A stretch of 64,000 bases of DNA from Streptomyces triculaminicus (GTDB taxonomy: Bacteria > Actinomycetota > Actinomycetes > Streptomycetales > Streptomycetaceae): assembly GCF_017349075.1 (NCBI RefSeq), contig NZ_JAFMOF010000001.1, positions 558,001 through 622,000 of the forward strand. Direction: 5' to 3'. Both the position numbers and the translations under genes were made by a program. Shown here one piece after another: positions 57,757 to 64,000 of this stretch. The notes beneath the pieces were generated by a model that saw only the letters and a list, made by a program, of their open reading frames with translations, was not told the origin of the DNA and searched no databases. The number at the start of each line of letters is the position of its first letter. Position 1 is the first letter of the stretch.

Positions 57757-58286
57757 ATGCACACCACTCAGGACCGGCACACCGACAGCGGCACACCCGG
57801 CGACCCCCGGCTCACCTGGAGCTCCGCCGACGAGGCCGACCGGCCGCCCGCCCTGCTGCGCCGCCGCGACGGCATCCTGCCGACCGTCGCCGCCGCCCTG
57901 TCCGTCCGCGGCGAGACGCTCACCTGCACCGCCGGCAAGTCCGGCCAGCCCCCCAGACTGCATCCCCTCGTCCAGGACTTCCTGGACACCCTCACCATCG
58001 AACGGCGCGAACGCTTCACCGGCCGCTGCCCCGAAGCCGTCCTCCTCACCCGCTACCTGACCGCCCACGAACCCGCCCGCAGCAAACGCGCCGCCCGCAA
58101 ACCCCTCACCCACGGCGACGCCCGCCGCGCCCTCAAGGGATCCAAACTGACCGCCCGCCACATCCGCGAGGACGGCGACCCCGCCACGGCGCGTACGCCC
58201 CGCCCTGCCGCTCCTGTACGGCCCTCCTCGACCACTTCGGCGTACGGCCCGTCGACCCCGGCGCCCCGTCCCACGGCAGGAACTGA
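57757..58286 (+). pseudogene. YwqJ-like deaminase, apparent 1-base frameshift
   Basis: From ATG 57757 (GGGAGGG upstream) the frame holds RFTGRCPEAVLLTRYL, the C-x-E zinc motif of YwqJ-type deaminases, then breaks near 58180. Adding one C to the run at 58178-58186 restores HGAYAPPCRSCTALLDHFGVRP, which supplies the PCxxC motif, and a stop at 58284-58286 (about 176 residues). As written the catalytic half is lost. Either an assembly error or a recent mutation. YwqJ relatives are nucleic-acid deaminase toxins. Confidence 0.7.
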
Positions 58287-58295
58287 CGACCACCG

Positions 58296-58801
58296 ATGCG
58301 CGCATTCGACCGCACCGCCGCCACCCGTTTCCCCGTCGCCGTCGACGCCGCCCTGCGCGAGGCCGGCTGGCAACCCGGCCGCTGGGACATCAAGGCCGCC
58401 GAACGCTGGGCCGACGCCCTGCGCGCCCACACCAGCCCCGCAGGCCACCGGCACACCGTCTTCCCCGCCGCCGTCGAGGCCTGGGCCGAGTTCGGCGGGC
58501 TCCACATCACCCCGCCCGGACCGGGCCGGCACATCGCCCCACGCCGTTCCACATCGACCCCCTGCACGGCCTCCACCTCGCCCGTACCGTCGCCGACCTC
58601 GGCCGCGCGCTGGGCACCGAGATGTGCCCCCTCGGCCAGGAGATGGACGGCCAGGCCCTCCTCGCCATCGACGCGCACGGCCGCGTCTACAGCCTGGACC
58701 ACACCGGGGACTGGTACCTCGGTTCCGACATCGACCACGCCATCGGCGCCCTGGTCACCGGAACCCGGCCCTCCCGCCTCACCGCCCCCGGCCCCGCCTA
58801 G
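58296..58801 (+). pseudogene. SUKH-3 family immunity protein, apparent 1-base frameshift
   Basis: ATG 58296 starts RAFDRTAATRFPVAVDAALREAGWQPGRWDIKAAERWAD, a typical SUKH-3 N-terminus. The frame breaks after HIAP; adding one C to the run at 58537-58540 restores FHIDPLHGLHLARTVADLG ... VYSLDHTGDWYLGSDIDHA and a TAG stop at 58799-58801 (about 168 residues). It sits 9 bp after the deaminase gene, as immunity genes usually do. Confidence 0.72.
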
Positions 58802-58822
58802 ACCCCGGCCGGCCCCGCCCGG

Positions 58823-60176
58823 CTAGGGAGTGTCCGGTATCACCGCGGAGACCCGGAAGCCCCCCGCGTCCGTCGGGCCCGACACGAACACACCGCCGAG
58901 CGCGACCACCCGCTCCCGCATCCCGACCAGCCCGTTCCCGCCGCTCGGCAGCCCCGGGCCGGCGTCGGCGCCGGCGTCCGAGGGGCCGTTCTCCACCTGC
59001 AGCGCCACCTCGGCCTCCCGGTGCGCCAGCCGCACCAGCGCCTTGGCGCCCGGAGCGTGCTTGTGGACGTTCGTCAGCGCCTCCTGCACCACCCGGTACG
59101 CCGTCTGCTCCACCCGCGGCGCGTACGCGCGCTCGTCCCCCATCACCGACAGCTCCACGGCCATGCCGGCGTCCCGCGACTGCCCGACCAGGTCCTCCAG
59201 CCCGTCCAGGCACGGCCCGCCGTCCCCGGCGTCCCCCGCGTCGCCGGCCGCGGCACCCGCCGCGACCCGCACCCGGGCCGACGCCGCCGTGGCCACCGCG
59301 GCCAGCCGCTCCGAGTCCACCGCGCCCTGCGGCCGCGCCGCCCCGTCCGAACCCGAACGCAGCACGCCCAGCATCTCGCGCAGCTCCGTCAGCGCCTGCC
59401 GGCCCATGTCCCCGACCAGCGCCGCGTTCCGCGACGCCTTCTCCGGGTCCTTGAGCGCCACCGCCTGCAGCGCCGCCGCGTGCACCACCATCAGCGAAAC
59501 CCGGTGCGCCACCACGTCGTGCATCTCGCGCGCGATCCGCGTCCGCTCCTCGTTGCGGGCCCACACCGCGCGTTCCTCGGCCCGCTCCGCCAGCAGCGAC
59601 AGCTCCCGCTCCAGCCCGTCCGCGCGCTCCCGCAGGCTCTCCACCAGCCGGCGTCTGGCCCCCACATACAGCCCCAGCAGCACCGGCGGCGCCGTCAGCC
59701 CCAGCGCCATCACCAGTGAGAACACCAACGTCAGCCAGTAACCCGGCTGGTAACCGTCCTGGGCCATGTCCCGGTGGAACCGCGCGAAGGTCACGATCAG
59801 CGTCCCCACCAGGGACGCCCCGGCCAGCACCGCGATGATCCGCCGCGGCACCTCGGAGGCCGCCAGCGTGTACATCGACACGATGCCCAGCAGCACGCCC
59901 ATCTCGGCGGGCAGGATCGCTATCGACACCAGCACCACCGCGACCGGCCACCGCCGCCGCAACAGCAGCGTGGCCCCGCCGGCAGCCCGACCAGCCCCCG
60001 AGCACCCCCGGCAGCCCCGCCTCCTGGGCGAAGCTCACCCCTTCCAGCGCGCACTCCAGGGCCGACACCACGGCCAGCACCGCATCCAGCACCAGGCTCC
60101 GCCGGCGCACCCACCACCACGGCCCGACGGGCGCGCCTCGCGCGCCCGCCTCCGCGATTGCCCCCGTTGTGGTCAT
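58823..60176 (-). pseudogene. orphan histidine kinase (NarL/LiaS-type), apparent 1-base frameshift
   Basis: The intact part (58823-59962) encodes several transmembrane segments, the HisKA_3 dimerisation motif with phosphoacceptor His (IAREMHDVVAHRVSLMV) and an HATPase domain (EALTNVHKHAPGAKALV; GNGLVGMRERV). The start, ATG 60176 (MTTTGAIAEAG), lies in another frame; removing one base from the five-C run at 59995-59999 joins the two as GVLGAGRAAGGATLLLRRRWP. No response regulator gene is adjacent, so the signalling partner is elsewhere. Likely an envelope-sensing kinase. Confidence 0.75.
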
Positions 60177-60427
60177 ACCACCCAGACTACGGGCGGGCGC
60201 CACCGGATTTCCGGGGCGTGCCACGGCATCCGGCGGCATGCGACGCGCCGGACGAGGTCCCGGAAAGGGGGCGCGGGAACAGGGGCCGCGGCTCTCGCGG
60301 CCGCCTCGTCGCCGGCGTGCCGAGAAGCGCCGAGCCGTACCGTCGCATTGAGGGCTGGTGGTACGGCATAGTGGTGGGGGCCAGCTCGGCGATCTAGACG
60401 ATCTGTCCGGTTTGGCAATCTTTGCCA

Positions 60428-60499
60428 TCCCCTGTGGTGTAATTGGCAACACTACGGTTTTTGGTGCCGTCTTTCCAGGTTCGAGTCCTGGCGGGGGAG
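60428..60499 (+). tRNA. tRNA-Gln (anticodon UUG)
   Basis: The acceptor stem TCCCCTG/CGGGGGA, the D-arm GTGTAATTGGCAACAC, the anticodon stem ACGGT/GCCGT around loop TTTTGGT (anticodon TTG at 60461-60463) and the T-arm CCAGGTTCGAGTCCTGG are all present. CCA is not encoded. It lies upstream of glmU, as in S. coelicolor by memory. Confidence 0.95.
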
Positions 60500-60516
60500 C
60501 TCAAAGTTCGAATATC

Positions 60517-60543
60517 GGGTCCTGACCTCGCAGGTCAGGACCC
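60517..60543 (+). terminator. terminator after tRNA-Gln
   Basis: GGGTCCTGACCT pairs perfectly with AGGTCAGGACCC around CGC; a GC-rich tail and TTT follow. Confidence 0.8.
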
Positions 60544-60615
60544 GCGCGCGTTTCCCCCCTCTTACGCCCCGGTATCCTGCGGGTGTCCACCCCCTCGAAG
60601 CCGAAGGGCACACCC

Positions 60616-62073
60616 GTGAGCGCCAACCGCCCGGCAGCCGTCGTCGTCCTCGCAGCGGGTGAGGGCACCCGCATGAAGTCGGCGACCCCCAAGGTCCTGC
60701 ACGCGATCAGCGGCCGCTCCCTCGTCGGGCACGTCGTGGCCGCCGCCCGGGAGCTGGACCCCCAGCACCTCGTCGTCATCGTCGGGCACGCCCGCGAGCA
60801 GGTCTCGGCGCACCTGGCCGAGATCGACCCGGACGTCCGCACCGCCGTGCAGTACGAGCAGAACGGCACCGGCCACGCCGTGCGCATGGGCCTGGAGGAG
60901 CTGTCCGGCAACGGCATCGTCCTCGACGGCACCGTGGTCGTCGTCTGCGGCGACACCCCGCTGCTGACCGGGGAGACCCTGCGGCGCCTGTCGGACACCC
61001 ACGCCGCCGACGGCAACGCCGTGACCGTGCTCACCGCCGAGGTGCCGGACTCCACCGGCTACGGGCGCATCGTGCGGGACGAGGCGACGGGCGCGGTGAC
61101 CGCGATCGTCGAGCACAAGGACGCCACGGACGCGCAGCGCGCGATCCGCGAGATCAACTCCGGGGTGTTCGCGTTCGACGCCCAGCTGCTGGCGGACGCG
61201 CTGGGCAAGGTGCGTACGGACAACAGCCAGGGCGAGGAGTACCTCACCGACGTACTGGGGATCCTGCGCGAGGCGGGTCACCGGGTGGGCGCGGCCGTGG
61301 CCGCCGACCACCGGGAGATCCTGGGCATCAACAACCGGGTCCAGCTGGCGGAAGCCCGCCGGCTGCTCAACGACCGACTGCTGCACGCCGCGATGATGAG
61401 CGGTGTGACGGTGGTGGACCCGGCGACGACCTGGGTGGACGTGACGGTGACGTTCGAGCCGGACGCGCTGGTGCAGCCGGGCACCCAGCTGCTGGGCGCC
61501 ACCCACGTGGCGACCGGCGCCGAGGTGGGCCCGAACACCAGGCTGACGGACACCACCGTCGGAGCGGGCGCCCGCGTGGACAACACCGTGGCGGACTCGG
61601 CCGTGATCGGCGAGAGCGCCACCGTGGGCCCGTTCGCCTACCTGCGGCCGGGCACGCGCCTGGGCGCGAAGTCGAAGGCCGGCGCCTACGTCGAGATGAA
61701 GAACGCCGAGATCGGTGAGGGCACGAAGGTGCCGCACCTGTCGTACGTGGGTGACGCCACGATCGGCGAGTACAGCAACATCGGCGCGGCGAGCGTCTTC
61801 GTGAACTACGACGGTGTCAACAAGCACCACACGACGATCGGCTCGCACTGCCGCACCGGATCGGACAACATGTTTGTGGCTCCGGTCACGATCGGGGACG
61901 GCGCGTACACCGCCGCCGGCTCCGTCATCACCAAGGATGTGCCCCCGGGTTCGCTCGCTGTCGCACGTGGCCAGCAGCGGAATATCGAGGGTTGGGTGGC
62001 CCGTAAGCGCCCGGGAAGCGCAGCCGCTCAGGCCGCTTCCGCAGCTCGCCGGGAGACCGACGGCGAGCAGTGA
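60616..62073 (+). CDS. glmU: bifunctional N-acetylglucosamine-1-phosphate uridyltransferase / glucosamine-1-phosphate acetyltransferase
   Basis: The 485-residue enzyme makes UDP-GlcNAc for peptidoglycan. The N-terminal half has LAAGEGTRMKS, VVCGDTPLLT and GEEYLTDVLGILR; the C-terminal half is a left-handed beta helix with hexapeptide repeats, YVEMKNAEIGEGTKVPHLSYVGD and NYDGVNKHHTTIG. Start GTG 60616 has GAAGGG 7 nt upstream; an in-frame GTG at 60583 precedes it. prs follows 74 bp later. Full length. Confidence 0.95.
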   Translation: MSANRPAAVVVLAAGEGTRMKSATPKVLHAISGRSLVGHVVAAARELDPQHLVVIVGHAREQVSAHLAEIDPDVRTAVQYEQNGTGHAVRMGLEELSGNGIVLDGTVVVVCGDTPLLTGETLRRLSDTHAADGNAVTVLTAEVPDSTGYGRIVRDEATGAVTAIVEHKDATDAQRAIREINSGVFAFDAQLLADALGKVRTDNSQGEEYLTDVLGILREAGHRVGAAVAADHREILGINNRVQLAEARRLLNDRLLHAAMMSGVTVVDPATTWVDVTVTFEPDALVQPGTQLLGATHVATGAEVGPNTRLTDTTVGAGARVDNTVADSAVIGESATVGPFAYLRPGTRLGAKSKAGAYVEMKNAEIGEGTKVPHLSYVGDATIGEYSNIGAASVFVNYDGVNKHHTTIGSHCRTGSDNMFVAPVTIGDGAYTAAGSVITKDVPPGSLAVARGQQRNIEGWVARKRPGSAAAQAASAARRETDGEQ

Positions 62074-62146
62074 CCGTGACACCGGCACGCCGTGCGGGGC
62101 GTACCGTGATAAGCGCACACAAAGCGACATCCAAGGAGAATGTGCT

Positions 62147-63124
62147 GTGACCGGGTTCAAGACGACCGGCGAGAAGAAGCTGATGCTCTTCTCCGGCCGC
62201 GCCCACCCCGAGCTTGCCGAGGAGGTCGCGCACCAGCTGGGCGTCTCTCTCGTCCCGACCAAGGCATTCGACTTCGCCAACGGCGAGATCTACGTTCGCT
62301 TCCAGGAGTCGGCTCGTGGCGCCGACTGCTTCCTGATGCAGAGCCACACTGCTCCGATCAACAAGTGGGTCATGGAGCAGCTGATCATGATCGATGCTCT
62401 GAAGCGGGCCTCCGCCCGGAGCATCACCGTGATCCTCCCCTTCTACGGCTACGCCCGTCAGGACAAGAAGCACCGCGGTCGCGAGCCCATCTCCGCCCGC
62501 CTGATCGCGGACCTGATGAAGACGGCCGGTGCCGACCGCATCCTGACGGTCGACCTCCACACCGACCAGATCCAGGGCTTCTTCGACGGCCCGGTGGACC
62601 ACCTGTTCGCGCTGCCGATCCTCGCCGACTACGTCGGCGCCAAGGTCGACCGCGACAAGCTGACCGTCGTCTCCCCCGACGCCGGCCGTGTGCGGGTGGC
62701 CGACCGCTGGTGCGACCGTCTGGGCGCGCCGCTGGCGATCGTGCACAAGCGGCGCGACAAGGACGTGGCGAACCAGGTCACCGTCCACGAGGTCGTCGGT
62801 GACGTCAAGGGCCGCGTCTGCGTGCTCGTCGACGACATGATCGACACCGGTGGCACGATCTGCGCCGCCGCCGACGCGCTGTTCGCCCATGGCGCGGCGG
62901 ACGTCATCGTCACGGCGACGCACGGTGTGCTCTCGGGTCCGGCCGCGGACCGTCTGAAGAACTCGAAGGTGAGCGAGTTCGTCTTCACCAACACGCTGCC
63001 GACCCCGAACGAGCTCGAGCTCGACAAGATCACGGTGCTCTCCATCGCGCCGACGATCGCCCGCGCGGTGCGCGAGGTGTTCGAGGACGGCTCGGTCACC
63101 AGCCTCTTCGACGAGCTGGGCTGA
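62147..63124 (+). CDS. prs: ribose-phosphate pyrophosphokinase
   Basis: The 325-residue enzyme makes PRPP from ribose-5-phosphate and ATP for nucleotide, histidine and tryptophan synthesis. Signatures: FANGEIYVRF, ITVILPFYGYARQDKK, VDLHTDQIQGFFD, and the PRPP-binding loop CVLVDDMIDTGGTI. GTG 62147 has AAGGAG 8 nt upstream. Located between glmU and rplY as in most actinobacteria. Confidence 0.97.
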   Translation: MTGFKTTGEKKLMLFSGRAHPELAEEVAHQLGVSLVPTKAFDFANGEIYVRFQESARGADCFLMQSHTAPINKWVMEQLIMIDALKRASARSITVILPFYGYARQDKKHRGREPISARLIADLMKTAGADRILTVDLHTDQIQGFFDGPVDHLFALPILADYVGAKVDRDKLTVVSPDAGRVRVADRWCDRLGAPLAIVHKRRDKDVANQVTVHEVVGDVKGRVCVLVDDMIDTGGTICAAADALFAHGAADVIVTATHGVLSGPAADRLKNSKVSEFVFTNTLPTPNELELDKITVLSIAPTIARAVREVFEDGSVTSLFDELG

Positions 63125-63313
63125 GCGGAGTAACGATCTTTCACTGATCGATTTCTGGACGGCCTCCCCCGCCGGGTAGACTCCTCGAGTTGCTCGGCGA
63201 GGGAGGCCGCACCGTTTTCACGGTGCCGGCGGTCCGTTATCGACGCGCTCTTCGTAGCAGGCCTTTCGTGGGCCGGGTAACCGTCCACCACCACTGCTCA
63301 CGAGGAGTGCACC

Positions 63314-63601
63314 ATGGCTGAGATCCAGCTCACCGCCGCCGTCCGCACCGACTTCGGCAAGGGCGCCGCCCGCCGTATCCGCCGCGCCGACCAGGTTCCC
63401 GCCGTCGTCTACGGCCACGGCGCCGAGCCGGTCCACGTCTCCCTGCCGGGCCACGAGCTGATGATGGCGCTCAAGAACGCCGGCGTCGAGCTGACCCTGG
63501 ACATCGAGGGCCGCACCGAGCGCGTCGTCCCCAAGCAGGTCCAGCGCGACCCGCTGAAGGGCTTCCTCGAGCACGTCGACCTGCTGGTCGTCAAGGCCTG
63601 A
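63314..63601 (+). CDS. rplY: 50S ribosomal protein L25, short form
   Basis: The 95-residue protein contains the complete L25 beta-barrel ([44 protein letters not shown]). Most Streptomyces proteins of this locus are about 190 residues, with an added C-terminal TL5/CTC domain; here the frame stops at a TGA right after VVKA, where that domain would begin. A hairpin with T-rich sequence follows. ATG 63314 has GAGGAG upstream. It binds 5S rRNA. Confidence 0.92.
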   Translation: MAEIQLTAAVRTDFGKGAARRIRRADQVPAVVYGHGAEPVHVSLPGHELMMALKNAGVELTLDIEGRTERVVPKQVQRDPLKGFLEHVDLLVVKA

Positions 63602-63630
63602 TCCTCGGGCTCGCGGGATTTTTCTCTTCG

Positions 63631-63665
63631 ACCGCCGTCCCGCTCCACCGGAGCGGGGCGGCGGT
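63631..63665 (+). terminator. terminator after rplY
   Basis: ACCGCCGTCCCGCTCC pairs with GGAGCGGGGCGGCGGT (one wobble), just before the pth ribosome-binding site. Confidence 0.75.
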
Positions 63666-63687
63666 TGGCTATGAAGGAGACATGCAG

Positions 63688-64000
63688 ATGACGGACGACT
63701 CGAGTCCCTGGCTGATCGTGGGCCTGGGCAACCCCGGCGGGGAGTACGCCGGCAACCGCCACAACGTCGGCTTCATGGTCGCCGACCTGCTCGCCGAGCG
63801 GCTGGGGGCGAAGTTCAAGGCGCACAAGGCGCGGGCGCAGGTGGTCGAGGGCCGGCTGGGCGCGCCGGGTCCGTCGAGCCGCCGGGTGGTGGTCGCCAAG
63901 CCGATGTCGTTCATGAATCTGTCGGGTGGCCCGACGGCCGCGCTGCGGGACTTCTACAAGGTGCCGGTGGAGCGGATCGTCGCCGTGCACGACGAGCTGG
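63688..64000 (+). CDS. pth: peptidyl-tRNA hydrolase, 5' part
   Basis: The visible 104 residues show [22 protein letters not shown] with the catalytic His, [15 protein letters not shown] and [13 protein letters not shown]. The enzyme frees tRNA from stalled peptidyl-tRNA. ATG 63688 has AAGGAG 8 nt upstream; ATG 63682 is too close to it. The gene runs off the window end. Confidence 0.95.
   Translation, partial: MTDDSSPWLIVGLGNPGGEYAGNRHNVGFMVADLLAERLGAKFKAHKARAQVVEGRLGAPGPSSRRVVVAKPMSFMNLSGGPTAALRDFYKVPVERIVAVHDEL

Noticed and set aside
63125..63313. Ribosomal-protein leader element before rplY
   Set aside because: GGCCTCCC and GGGAGGCC can pair around a likely TAGACT -10 box, but the promoter lies inside the would-be hairpin, so a leader function could not be supported.

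Overview
The window is a chromosomal segment of a Streptomyces (very high G+C, many GTG starts, Streptomyces-type gene families). From memory, gene order closely follows the S. coelicolor core-chromosome stretch from about SCO3066 (sigI module) to SCO3125 (pth). No database search was possible, so symbols rest on motifs, lengths and this remembered synteny.

Layout: (1) 0-2.2 kb: a SigB-type partner-switching module, with an ATPase and a STAS protein divergent from a SigI-like sigma factor. (2) 2.3-7.8 kb: a leftward, overlapping histidine-utilisation operon, hutU - M20 amidohydrolase - hutF - hutI. (3) 8-20.6 kb: mixed metabolism and hypothetical genes (type III PLP enzyme, PAF-AH-like hydrolase, RpiR regulator, MatB-like acyl-CoA synthetase, cystathionine beta-synthase, SGNH esterase, thiolase). 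(4) 20.7-28.6 kb: Bax-inhibitor-like membrane protein, the bldA-type tRNA-Leu(UAA), a MacB/FtsX-type ABC exporter, a CFA synthase and ndh with a Rex operator. (5) 29.0-32.0 kb: a small accessory island bounded by a perfect 28-bp direct repeat of the ppx 3' end, with an HTH regulator and four small proteins but no integrase. (6) 32-38 kb: eno - ftsB/divIC - DUF501 - ppx, then two Rpf muralytic enzymes, one behind a ydaO-type (c-di-AMP) riboswitch. (7) 38-50.5 kb: P450, DUF6479, mazG, SurA-like lipoprotein, DUF2079 membrane protein, mfd and a second ABC exporter paralogous to the first. (8) 51-60 kb: lytic transglycosylase, DivIVA-like coiled coil, a polymorphic-toxin/immunity type cluster (deaminase, WHH nuclease, SUKH domains) and an orphan sensor kinase. 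(9) 60.4 kb-end: tRNA-Gln(UUG), glmU, prs, rplY (short form) and the start of pth.

Several parts concern cell-wall growth and its control (two rpf genes, lytic transglycosylase, ftsB/divIC, DivIVA-like protein, glmU, two ABC exporters); others are central metabolism. The least explained parts are the ppx-flanked island, the palindromic element built into the amidohydrolase gene, and the toxin/immunity cluster. Five genes between 51.8 and 60.0 kb carry apparent single-base frameshifts at C/G runs, which look like assembly errors until shown otherwise.
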